A model generated the notes under the pieces. The model did not search any database. It was not told where the DNA came from and worked only from the letters and a program-made list of their open reading frames with translations. The position numbers and the translations under genes are program-made. Below, piece after piece: positions 31,043 to 39,566 of a DNA stretch of 44,750 bases. Every line of letters starts with the position of its first letter. Position 1 is the first letter of the stretch. The stretch covers positions 1-44,750 of the forward strand of contig JAHBWO010000017.1 in assembly GCA_019636945.1 (NCBI GenBank). Reading direction: 5' to 3'. Origin of the DNA: Nitrospira sp. (lineage in GTDB: Bacteria > Nitrospirota > Nitrospiria > Nitrospirales > Nitrospiraceae).

Positions 31043-33508
31043 ATGCTCATGAGAACCAGAGCCGCCATTACAAAAGCCGCGGCCGCGCAAATTCCCGCGA
31101 GTGATTATATCCCGCTGGGCACGGCGATCACGCCTACCGTCATCACGCTGACCGGCGGCGAGTACCTGGCCTGTTGGAAACTGGACGGAATCACGTTTGA
31201 AACAGCCGACCGTTCAGAAGTTCTGCTGCGCAAAGAAGCGCTGCACCAGTTTCTCCGATCCTTGGGCGGCGGGTCCTTCGCCCTCTGGTCCCATAAAATT
31301 CGGCGCGTCGTCACCGAGCGGTTGCACGGCACTTCGCCCAATCCGTTCTGCCAAACCTTGAGCGATCGCTACTATCAGTCCTTCACCAAGCATCGACAAA
31401 TGGCGACGGAGTTGTACCTGTCCCTGCTCTACCGACCATTTCCTTCCAAGGTCGCGAGCTTCTTCACTCGCATGGGCACACGCACCCTGGCCCAACGACG
31501 AGAGCACGAGACCGGACAGCTGACCATCCTGGAAGACATGGGCAAACAGCTCGAAGCGAGTCTGAGTCGCTATGGGCCGACACGGCTCGGCACCTATACG
31601 AAGCAGGATCTCGTCTACTCCGACCAGCTGGCCTTTCTGAGCTACCTCATCAACGGTGTCTGGGAGGAAATCCCCCTGCGCCGGGCACCGCTGGCCTCGT
31701 ACCTCCCCTCTTCTCGCCTGCACTTCGGCGACCGAACCGGCATGATGGAAATCTGGCACCCGCACGAACGGAAATTCGCTGGGTTTCTCGACATGCAGGA
31801 ATACCCGCCGTTCTCCGAGCCGGGTATGAACAACGGGCTGCTCTACAGCGACGCCGAGTACATCGAGACCCAAAGCTTCTCGTGCCTCAACAAGCGTGCG
31901 GCCCTCAAATCGCTCGCCACCCAGAAAGGACATTTGATCGCGTCCGAAGATGCAGCGACGCGTGAGATCGAACAGATGGACCAGGCCGCGGACGATCTGC
32001 AGAGTGGGCTCATCGACCTGGGCCAGTACCACTACAGCCTGGCCATCTTTGGCCACACGATGGAATCAGTGAGCACCGCGCTCGCCGATGCCCGGGCCGT
32101 CTTTCAGGACGGGCCAGGATTCAAGATGGCCCGCGTCGATGTCATCCCCGAATGTGCCTGGTTTGCACAGATCCCGGGTAACTGGAGCCTGCGTCCGCGC
32201 GAAGCTGTCATCACGAGCCGGAACTTTGTCTGCCTCAGTCCCTTTCACAACTTCGCCCGTGGCAAACGAGCGGGCAATCCCTGGGGCGAAGCCCTGGCCC
32301 TGTTCAAGACCCCGAGCGGGCAGCCCTACTATTTTAATTTCCACGTCTCCCCGGAGGACCGGGATTCGCGCGACGAGAAGTATCCCGGCAACACGTTTAT
32401 CTGCGGCAGCACCGGGGTAGGCAAAACCGCACTCGAACTCTCCTTGCTGGCCTTTGCCACCAAGTACCAAGGACTCCGCTGCGTGGTCTTCGACAAAGAT
32501 CGCGGCGCGGAGATCGGCATCCGGGCCATGGGCGGGACGTACCAGTCGCTCAAACGTGGAATGCCGACCGGCTTCAATCCCTTACAGCTCGAACCAAATC
32601 CCAACAACTGGCAATTTTGCGAACAGCTCGTGGCCCAACTTGTGAAGCAGCCTGGTGAGGAGATTCCACGGCTTACCGCGAAGGAGCAGAGCGAGATCAG
32701 TCATGCGGTACGGACGGTGATGAGTGAAGCGGTCTCACCGGACCTGCGTTGTCTGTCCCTCCTCCGCCAAAACCTCCCAGCCACTGGCGACCAGAGTGTG
32801 CGAGCACGGTTGGAGCGATGGACGCGAGGTCACGCGCTGGGCTGGGCATTCGACAATCCAAACGATTCCCACGAGATCAGCGGCGCACGCTTGTTTGGGT
32901 ACGACTACACGGACTTTCTGGATGATCCCGAGGTCCGCACCCCGATCATGGCCTATCTGCTGCATCTGACCGAACGGCTAATTACCGGTGAGCCCTTCAT
33001 CTATGTCATGGAGGAATTCTGGAAGCCGCTCCAAGATCCCCTGTTCGCGGACTTCGCCTTCAACAAGCAGAAGACGATCAGGAAACAATCCGGCCTCGGC
33101 GTCTTTGTGACGCAATCGCCCTCCGACGTACTGCGTCACCCGATTGGAAAAACGATGGTGGAACAGAGCGTGACCCAAATCTTCTTGCCCAATCCTCGTG
33201 CCGATCATGATGATTATGTCCAGGGCTTCAAAGTCACGGAAGCGGAATTTCACATCATCAAGAATCTTGGGGAAGCGAGCCGTCTGTTTCTGGTGAAGCA
33301 GGGCCACAGCTCGGCGATCGTGCAATTCGACCTGGGTGGCATGACGGATCTGTTGAATGTGCTCTCCGGCACGACGGACAACGTGACGTTGTTGGATCAG
33401 ATCAGAGAGGAAGTGGGCGACGATCCCACAGACTGGCTCCCCCTATTCCATGAACGCATCGCGGCGCGGAAACGTCTCCGGCACGAGCACGAAAGAGGAG
33501 TTGCGTAG
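31043..33508 (+). CDS. virB4: VirB4/TrbE conjugation ATPase
   Basis: The 821-residue protein has the CagE/TrbE/VirB4 N-terminal region and a C-terminal ATPase with Walker A at about residues 454-461 (GSTGVGKT). A Walker B-like segment lies near 652 (FIYVMEEFWKP), followed by the TQSPSDVLRHP block typical of VirB4. Length is normal for the family (about 800). The start may be ATG 31043 or ATG 31049; neither has a strong ribosome binding site. It powers pilus assembly and substrate transfer from the inner membrane. Confidence 0.95.
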   Translation: MLMRTRAAITKAAAAQIPASDYIPLGTAITPTVITLTGGEYLACWKLDGITFETADRSEVLLRKEALHQFLRSLGGGSFALWSHKIRRVVTERLHGTSPNPFCQTLSDRYYQSFTKHRQMATELYLSLLYRPFPSKVASFFTRMGTRTLAQRREHETGQLTILEDMGKQLEASLSRYGPTRLGTYTKQDLVYSDQLAFLSYLINGVWEEIPLRRAPLASYLPSSRLHFGDRTGMMEIWHPHERKFAGFLDMQEYPPFSEPGMNNGLLYSDAEYIETQSFSCLNKRAALKSLATQKGHLIASEDAATREIEQMDQAADDLQSGLIDLGQYHYSLAIFGHTMESVSTALADARAVFQDGPGFKMARVDVIPECAWFAQIPGNWSLRPREAVITSRNFVCLSPFHNFARGKRAGNPWGEALALFKTPSGQPYYFNFHVSPEDRDSRDEKYPGNTFICGSTGVGKTALELSLLAFATKYQGLRCVVFDKDRGAEIGIRAMGGTYQSLKRGMPTGFNPLQLEPNPNNWQFCEQLVAQLVKQPGEEIPRLTAKEQSEISHAVRTVMSEAVSPDLRCLSLLRQNLPATGDQSVRARLERWTRGHALGWAFDNPNDSHEISGARLFGYDYTDFLDDPEVRTPIMAYLLHLTERLITGEPFIYVMEEFWKPLQDPLFADFAFNKQKTIRKQSGLGVFVTQSPSDVLRHPIGKTMVEQSVTQIFLPNPRADHDDYVQGFKVTEAEFHIIKNLGEASRLFLVKQGHSSAIVQFDLGGMTDLLNVLSGTTDNVTLLDQIREEVGDDPTDWLPLFHERIAARKRLRHEHERGVA

Positions 33509-33517
33509 AGAAACCCC

Positions 33518-34564
33518 ATGGGCATGGCGACCTACATCGAGCAGTCAGTGAACAACGCGTTGGACCACTATGTCGTGACAAGCAGCGATGCCGTGATCGG
33601 AGTGCTCACGCCGGTCGCCGTAGCCGCCATGACGCTCTATGTGATGTGGACCGGGTTTCAAGTCATGCGCGGCGACGTGCAGGAGCCGGTCACCGCACTC
33701 GTCTGGCGCTGGTTTCGTGTGGCGCTCATCACCGGCCTGACGTTGAACGGACCGCAGTATCGGAGCCTCGTGAAGGAAGGGTTGGATGGGATTCAAGAAG
33801 CCTTTGCTTCTGCCTTCGGCGGAGTCCTCTCGATGGGAGGGACGATCGACCAGATGGCGGACCCCTTCACGACGCTCATGGAAACCCTGTTCACCGAAGC
33901 CAGTTCTGGATTGGTTCCGCAATTCTCACTCTTCATCGCGGGCGCCATCTGCGCCACAGCGTCGATTGTGATGGCCTTCGTCGCGATGGGGCTCTTTCTC
34001 GTCGCAAAAGTCAGCCTCGCCCTGCTGCTCTCGGTCGGGCCGGCCTTCATCTTCTGCGCGATGTTTCCCGTGACGCAGCGCTATGCGGAGAACTGGCTGT
34101 CCAGCGCGCTGGTCGCCGTCTTCACCAATGTCCTCATCATGGCGGTCATCACGTTTCTGGCAAGCCTCCTGCGGAACGCCTGTCTGCGCGTACTAAGTGC
34201 CTACTCCGCAGCGTCGATCCTGGCAGATGTCGTCGGGCTCCTTTTCCTCTCTATCACCGCCGCCTACGTCTTGCTCCATGTCGCCTCGCTAGGAGCGAGT
34301 TTGGCCGGAGGCCTCTCGTTGGGAAATCCAGGCGGGGACGCCACCAGGAGTGGAATGCTACTCGTCCATAGTGTCACGTCCGGTCTAAGTCGGTTTCTAC
34401 CGCTCGCCCTGGCCTCAACCGGCGGGTCTTTGAGTGGACCGCGAACCGGGGCAGCCCGCGCCCTGCTGAGCGCGCTCCCTGCCGGGGATTCCCAGCCAGG
34501 AAGTGACCTCTATCAACGGGCCTCGTTGGAGCGGTTACGCAACAGCGTCTCGCGAAAGGAGTAA
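33518..34564 (+). CDS. virB6: VirB6/TrbL-type polytopic membrane protein
   Basis: The 348-residue protein has six or more hydrophobic segments (for example VIGVLTPVAVAAMTLYVMWT, LVAKVSLALLLSVGPAFIFC, VAVFTNVLIMAVITFLASLL), spaced as in VirB6/TrbL. These form the inner-membrane channel of type IV secretion systems. The C-terminal 60 residues are polar. It starts nine bases after virB4 and ends three bases before virB5. The order virB6 before virB5 is the reverse of the Agrobacterium operon. Confidence 0.9.
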   Translation: MGMATYIEQSVNNALDHYVVTSSDAVIGVLTPVAVAAMTLYVMWTGFQVMRGDVQEPVTALVWRWFRVALITGLTLNGPQYRSLVKEGLDGIQEAFASAFGGVLSMGGTIDQMADPFTTLMETLFTEASSGLVPQFSLFIAGAICATASIVMAFVAMGLFLVAKVSLALLLSVGPAFIFCAMFPVTQRYAENWLSSALVAVFTNVLIMAVITFLASLLRNACLRVLSAYSAASILADVVGLLFLSITAAYVLLHVASLGASLAGGLSLGNPGGDATRSGMLLVHSVTSGLSRFLPLALASTGGSLSGPRTGAARALLSALPAGDSQPGSDLYQRASLERLRNSVSRKE

Positions 34565-34567
34565 GGC

Positions 34568-35293
34568 ATGTCCCGCATGAAACGCACAGTGATCGCGATC
34601 AGCTTGGTCCTCATGGTCATCGTTGGCCCGGAGCCAAAATCCCAAGCCGGAGGAATCCCCGTCATCGACACGGCCAATCTCGTGCAATCAATCGTGCAGG
34701 CCCTGGCCTGGATCCAACAGTTCCAGCAGATGCAGCAACAGATCCTTCAAGCCGACCAACAAATTCACGCGATCATGGGCTCGCGCAACATGGGCAGTCT
34801 CATGAACAACCTCACCCTCGCCGGGGTCGTCCCCTCCGACGTCAACGCCGTGTACCACGCCATTCGGTCCGGCGGGGTCCAGGGCTTGACCGCGGCGGCG
34901 CAGATCATCCGTCACAACCGCATGATCTACAACTGCGAGGGCAAAACCGGCGACGCGCTGCGCATCTGTCAGAACATGCTGAACCAGACGCCCCAAAGTC
35001 AGGCCTATTACGCGAACACCTATCAAATGTTGCTCGGACGGATGCAACAAATCCGGGCCTTGACGACCCGCATCAATCAGACCGAGGACGAAAAGGGAAT
35101 TCTGGAACTCAATGGCCGGATCGCTGCGGAGCAAGCGCAGGTGAGCAACGACACGAATCGCATTCTGACGATGAAATCAATGATCGAGGCGGAGGAAAAA
35201 GCCGCGCAACAGGAACAGCAGGAACGTGTCCTCAAGATGTTGGCTCCCGGCACGTCCCGGACCTTCGACCACATGACTCCCTGGACGCCCTAG
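34568..35293 (+). CDS. virB5: VirB5/TrbJ-type pilus-associated protein
   Basis: The 241-residue protein has a signal peptide (KRTVIAISLVLMVIVGPEP... ending QAGG). It is followed by GGIPVIDTANLVQSIVQALA, the conserved TrbJ/VirB5 start of the mature protein, and long glutamine-rich coiled-coil helices (WIQQFQQMQQQILQADQQI). Two cysteines (NCEGKTGDALRICQN) could form a disulfide in the periplasm. AAGGAG lies seven bases before the ATG. VirB5 is a minor pilus-tip component. Confidence 0.88.
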   Translation: MSRMKRTVIAISLVLMVIVGPEPKSQAGGIPVIDTANLVQSIVQALAWIQQFQQMQQQILQADQQIHAIMGSRNMGSLMNNLTLAGVVPSDVNAVYHAIRSGGVQGLTAAAQIIRHNRMIYNCEGKTGDALRICQNMLNQTPQSQAYYANTYQMLLGRMQQIRALTTRINQTEDEKGILELNGRIAAEQAQVSNDTNRILTMKSMIEAEEKAAQQEQQERVLKMLAPGTSRTFDHMTPWTP

Positions 35294-35357
35294 ACCTGCC
35301 AACAGGCAGGAGGCTGAAGGCAAGAGGCGTAAGGCAAAGGGCAAAAGGATAGAAACG

Positions 35358-36116
35358 ATGACCGAGAAGCAGACGGACCCTTCACTCGTGAACGCGGCGG
35401 ACGAACTGCAATTCTACGATCAAGGCCGGGACTGGGATACCGACTGGCGGCTGCGATTGGAGGCGTCGGAACGAAAAGCCTGGTGGGTCGCGGGCACCGC
35501 CTGCGCCCTGGCGGTGATCTTGGGAATAGGGCTCGCCTGTCTCGCTCCCTTCAAGACCACCGTGCCCTATGTCTTCGCGATCGATCGCGCCACCGGCAAC
35601 GTGGAGCTGGTGAGCGCGGCGGATGATCGGACCGTGCTGGGGTATCAGGAATTGCTCGATAAACATTGGACGCAGAAATACGTGATCGCGCGAGAGTCCT
35701 ACTCGTACCGGCTGCTCCAAGCCGACTACGACCAGGTCTTGGCGATGAGTACGGATGAGATCGGTCGCGACTACGCGAGCCTCTTTGACGGGGTCCATGC
35801 CCGCGATAAGCAGTTGGGGACCGGCATCGAATGGCGCGTGAACGTGTTGAGCGTCACGGTCCACAGCGATGCAATTGGGCCGAAGGCCACGGTGCGGTTT
35901 GAGAAGCAGGTGAAACGGACAGACGCGCACAGCCTTGAGCCGCCGCAGTATTTCATCGCGACGGTCTCCTACGAGTACCGCCACACGATGAAGGGCCAAG
36001 AAAAGGATCTGATCCAGAACCCGCTCGGCTACAAAGTGACGGGCTATCGAGTGGACGCGGAAATCGGGACGATCACGCCGCCGACAGCCGTCCTCTCGAT
36101 GGTCGAGAAGAAATAG
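35358..36116 (+). CDS. virB8: VirB8/TrbF-type inner-membrane protein
   Basis: The 252-residue protein has a cytoplasmic N-terminus of about 40 residues, one membrane helix (WWVAGTACALAVILGIGLACL) and a periplasmic VirB8/TrbF NTF2-like domain (FKTTVPYVFAIDRATGNVEL to the end). Length is standard. AAAGGA precedes the start by nine bases. VirB8 is an assembly factor contacting VirB9, VirB10 and the pilus proteins. The 64-base gap before it contains a small CCTGCC-AACA-GGCAGG hairpin. Confidence 0.92.
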   Translation: MTEKQTDPSLVNAADELQFYDQGRDWDTDWRLRLEASERKAWWVAGTACALAVILGIGLACLAPFKTTVPYVFAIDRATGNVELVSAADDRTVLGYQELLDKHWTQKYVIARESYSYRLLQADYDQVLAMSTDEIGRDYASLFDGVHARDKQLGTGIEWRVNVLSVTVHSDAIGPKATVRFEKQVKRTDAHSLEPPQYFIATVSYEYRHTMKGQEKDLIQNPLGYKVTGYRVDAEIGTITPPTAVLSMVEKK

Positions 36117-36128
36117 GGAGGCATGGTC

Positions 36129-37055
36129 ATGCACGCCACGAAGAAACACACAGGATCAATCACGGCATGGCTCATCGTCGCCCTCCTCTGTTCAGGAGCC
36201 TCGTCTGACGCGGCGGAGATTCCAGCGCCGGGCGACGGAGATCAACGAGTCCGGTACGTGACCTATCAGAAGGACGAAGTGACCAAAGTCACAGTCCGCC
36301 GTGGTGTCGTGACCCGCATCGTGTTGGGAGACGATGAACGCATCGTCATCGCCGGCAGCGGCTTTCTCGCGGACTGTGCGAAGCCGGAAGCGGAATGGTG
36401 CATCAGGGCCGATGTCGGCACTAATCAGGTCTGGGTGAAGCCCAAGGATCATGCGACGCACAACAATCTGGAGATCCGCACGGACAAGCGGGACTACAGT
36501 CTGGAGTTCACCGTCGTAGGAGACCATCGAGTCGAACGGAAGCAGAACGCCGGACAGGGGCAGCATGGAAAAGATGAGCCGATGTACCGCGTGATCTTCC
36601 GACATCCCCTGGTCCCGCCAAACCCTGCTGCCATGACGGCGATGCAAGCTTCAGCCCATCGTGCCAAGCACGCGCGCGACAAGGCCGACCTCCTCACTGA
36701 GCGGCTGAATTCGTTTGTCCCCGAACCGCGCAATTGGTCCTATTCAATGGAGGTGCTTCCAGGCGGCGAAGACATTTCTCCAACCCTCGTGTTCGATGAC
36801 GGCCGCTTCACCTATTTTCTGTTTCCTCCCAATCGGGAGATCCCCGCCATCTTCTACTTCTCGCCATTAGGCGAAGAGACCCGCATCAATTTCCACATGG
36901 AGAAGGACCTCGCCGTCGTACAGCGGATGGGGCGGCGGTTTGTGTTGCGCTTGGGCGATGCCGTGGTCGGCATCTGGAATGACGCTTACGACAAGACCGG
37001 GGTGCCCGCCATCGAGGGGACCACCGTCTCGGGCATCACTAGGACGCTGCGCTGA
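36129..37055 (+). CDS. virB9: VirB9/TrbG/CagX-type outer-membrane complex protein
   Basis: The second ATG (36129) is the better start because GGGAGG is only one base from the first ATG (36123) but seven from the second. The protein of about 308 residues has a signal peptide (SITAWLIVALLCSGASSDAA). The VirB9/CagX domain has RVRYVTYQKDEVTKVTVRRG near the N-terminus and YRVIFRHP in the middle, then the C-terminal block VFDDGRFTYFLFPPNREIPA. VirB9 forms the outer-membrane core ring with VirB10 and VirB7. Confidence 0.92.
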   Translation: MHATKKHTGSITAWLIVALLCSGASSDAAEIPAPGDGDQRVRYVTYQKDEVTKVTVRRGVVTRIVLGDDERIVIAGSGFLADCAKPEAEWCIRADVGTNQVWVKPKDHATHNNLEIRTDKRDYSLEFTVVGDHRVERKQNAGQGQHGKDEPMYRVIFRHPLVPPNPAAMTAMQASAHRAKHARDKADLLTERLNSFVPEPRNWSYSMEVLPGGEDISPTLVFDDGRFTYFLFPPNREIPAIFYFSPLGEETRINFHMEKDLAVVQRMGRRFVLRLGDAVVGIWNDAYDKTGVPAIEGTTVSGITRTLR

Positions 37056-37064
37056 GAAACAAAC

Positions 37065-38468
37065 ATGGAACATTCACAAGAATCCAGGGAGCGAGCTGAG
37101 CAGAAACCTCCCATCGTTGATGGAATTGTGTCGGTCAACCACCAGGCCGGTGGCAGGAACGAGACAGCCGCGCGCGTGGCGTTTCTTGTCGTGATGGCCA
37201 TTGTGGTCGTCGTGGGACTCGTCTTCGCGGCCAATACCTATAGTGCGAAGCGGAAGGCGGAAGCCACCAACGAGCAACGGGCGGCGAAGGTGGAGAACAA
37301 ACCGGCCCAGATCGGACTGAAGCGGGTCTTCGAGACTGATCCCTTTCCACCCCAACACACAACAGCACTCGTGCGGTCGACCAGCCCGTCTCCTGTCACG
37401 TCTGCTGACCATGTAATGGGATCGCCCCGCGACAGAGGAATCGATGAGGGAAGCCGACCCATGGCACTTGGTCCTGACCAGACTCAAGACAACCATTCAC
37501 TCGGCAGACGTTCTTCCAGTCGGTTCGGTGGCGAGGTCCTTGTGACGAACTCCCCTGCTTCGGATAGTCCACGGACTCAACAAGCGGGAACCGGACCAGA
37601 CGCGGCCATTTCCTTGGTACGCGAGCTCCTCAACGGCGCGAGACAGCCGGAGACAGGGTCCGGGAGCATGCTGGGCGGATCAGCGATGCCTGTCAGCACG
37701 GCGGCAGACGCAGGAAGCTCGACGCCATCGTCGATTGGGTACATGGGCGGACCCAGCGGCCCTTCGATTGGCGTGACGAGCGTCGGTCTCGCGGCGCCAC
37801 CCGGTCCTGCGGCCAGCGGAGCCGGTCTCATCGGTGGGCTCCTGACACCATCGGACACCCCAAGAGTCCAAGCCGGTCTCTTGGGTGATCGTAATCTCAT
37901 CTTGCCGAAAGGCCGAACGATCGACTGCGCCTTGACCGTGCGGGTGATCAATGAAGTCGCTGGCATGGCGACCTGTGTCTTGAACAGCGATGTCTACAGC
38001 GACAACGGTCGCGTCGTCCTCTTAGAACGAGGATCGGAAGCGGTCGGCGAATATGCGGCGACGATGGCACAGGGCCAGCGCCGCCTCTTTCTCCTCTGGA
38101 CGAGGGTCAAGACCCCGACGGGTGTCGTGATCAATCTGAACTCGCCTGCCGCTGATGCCCTGGGCACCTCAGGGCTGGTGGGCCATGTCGATAACCATTG
38201 GTGGGACCGGCTGGGCGCGGCCTTTCTCCTCTCCCTCGTGCAGGACGGCATTGGTTTGGCCACCGCAACGCAGGCCGGCGGCGGAGGCGCACAGAGTCTG
38301 GGAATCTATCAACATTCCGCCACGACCGGGAACCGGATGGCGGAACTCATCCTGCAATCGACCATTAACATCAAACCCACGCTCTACAAGAACCAGGGCG
38401 ACCGCGGGACCATCTTCGTCGCGCGGGATCTGGATTTCAGTACCGTCTATGAACTACACCCCCACTGA
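37065..38468 (+). CDS. virB10: VirB10/TrbI-type core-complex protein
   Basis: The 467-residue protein has a short cytoplasmic N-terminus, one membrane helix at about residues 42-62 (VAFLVVMAIVVVVGLVFAAN) and a long low-complexity, serine/proline/glycine-rich periplasmic linker (about 70-265). The conserved TrbI barrel domain runs from LLGDRNLILPKGRTIDCALT to the end. VirB10 spans both membranes and relays energy from the ATPases to the outer pore. The end of the gene overlaps virB11 by 20 bases. Confidence 0.93.
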   Translation: MEHSQESRERAEQKPPIVDGIVSVNHQAGGRNETAARVAFLVVMAIVVVVGLVFAANTYSAKRKAEATNEQRAAKVENKPAQIGLKRVFETDPFPPQHTTALVRSTSPSPVTSADHVMGSPRDRGIDEGSRPMALGPDQTQDNHSLGRRSSSRFGGEVLVTNSPASDSPRTQQAGTGPDAAISLVRELLNGARQPETGSGSMLGGSAMPVSTAADAGSSTPSSIGYMGGPSGPSIGVTSVGLAAPPGPAASGAGLIGGLLTPSDTPRVQAGLLGDRNLILPKGRTIDCALTVRVINEVAGMATCVLNSDVYSDNGRVVLLERGSEAVGEYAATMAQGQRRLFLLWTRVKTPTGVVINLNSPAADALGTSGLVGHVDNHWWDRLGAAFLLSLVQDGIGLATATQAGGGGAQSLGIYQHSATTGNRMAELILQSTINIKPTLYKNQGDRGTIFVARDLDFSTVYELHPH

Positions 38469-39558
38469 CCTGCTCGCGCACGACACGATGGTGCGTGAGT
38501 TGTTGCGGCCCTTGCTTCGGTACCTCGCGCTCCCTGGCGCGACCGAGATCGTGGTCAATCGACCACAGGAAGTCTATATCGAGGTCGGCGCAACCTGGCA
38601 GCATCACCGCTCACCAGACCTGACCCTGGATCGACTCACCGCGCTCGCCACGGCCATCGCGACTGCGACCGAGCAGGAAATAGGCCCGCACCACCCGATT
38701 CTCTCCGCCATGTTGCCCGATGGGGAACGGGTGCAAATCGTGCTGCCACCGGCAGTGGAATTGGGAACCATCTCTATCTCGATTCGGCGTCCAAGCGCGT
38801 GGATCAAGACCCTTGCTGAGTATGAGGCGGAAGGAGCGTTCAGCCGCTATGTCTGGGCTAAGGCGGTGACGCTGGATCGTCGCGCTTCCGAGCTCGATCC
38901 CATCGAGCGACAGCTCGTACAGTATCTGACCGATCGTCACTTGGGTCGCTTCATTCGGGCAGCTGTGGTGGCGAAAAAGAATATTGCCGTCGTGGGGGAC
39001 ACCGGCTCCGGCAAAACCACCCTCATGAAATCGATCTGTCAGACGATCCCGGTGCAGGAACGGCTCATCACGATCGAAGATGTGCGCGAATTGCTGCTCA
39101 CCCAGCACGGCAACCGGGTGCATCTCTTGTACGCCAAAGAAGGACAGGGAGCTGCAACCATCACCCCGTCGGAATTGATCGCCTCCACGCTCCGCATGAA
39201 GCCGGACCGGGTACTCCTCGCCGAGTTGCGCGGGGGAGAAGCGTTCGACTTCCTCAAACTGCTCACCACCGGCCACAGTGGATCGATTACCTCCTACCAC
39301 GCGGAGTCCTGTGCCCTCGCGGCCGAACGCTATGTGTTCATGTGCAAAGAGCACGAACAGGCGGCGACCTATGATGTGCCGACCCTCAAGCGTCTGGTGG
39401 CCTTGACCATCGACGTGATCATTCATGTGGTCGCGCAGAATCACTACGACGAGGATGGACGGCCGATCAGAAAAGACCGCTACGTGGCGGAAGTTCATTA
39501 TGACCCGATCGCGAAACTCGTGGCGCGATTCGGAGAAGCCACTCTGGTGAGGGCGTAG
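38449..39558 (+). CDS. virB11: VirB11-type hexameric ATPase
   Basis: The start is ATG 38449 (MNYTPTDLLAHDTMV), inside the end of virB10; the open frame continues upstream only because it shadows virB10. The 369-residue protein has the VirB11/TrbB N-terminal domain (GATEIVVNRPQEVYIE), Walker A GDTGSGKTT at about residues 183-191 and ITIEDVRELL (Asp box). LLAELRGGEAFDFLKLLTTG (Walker B region) follows, then GHSGSITSYHA (His box). Translation is probably coupled to virB10. It drives pilus assembly and substrate handover with VirB4 and VirD4. Confidence 0.94.
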   Translation: MNYTPTDLLAHDTMVRELLRPLLRYLALPGATEIVVNRPQEVYIEVGATWQHHRSPDLTLDRLTALATAIATATEQEIGPHHPILSAMLPDGERVQIVLPPAVELGTISISIRRPSAWIKTLAEYEAEGAFSRYVWAKAVTLDRRASELDPIERQLVQYLTDRHLGRFIRAAVVAKKNIAVVGDTGSGKTTLMKSICQTIPVQERLITIEDVRELLLTQHGNRVHLLYAKEGQGAATITPSELIASTLRMKPDRVLLAELRGGEAFDFLKLLTTGHSGSITSYHAESCALAAERYVFMCKEHEQAATYDVPTLKRLVALTIDVIIHVVAQNHYDEDGRPIRKDRYVAEVHYDPIAKLVARFGEATLVRA

Positions 39559-39566
39559 AGGAACCG

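Noticed and set aside
31214..32056. 280-codon minus-strand frame opposite virB4
   Set aside because: It is a shadow of the GC-rich virB4 gene; the plus strand has clear VirB4 motifs.
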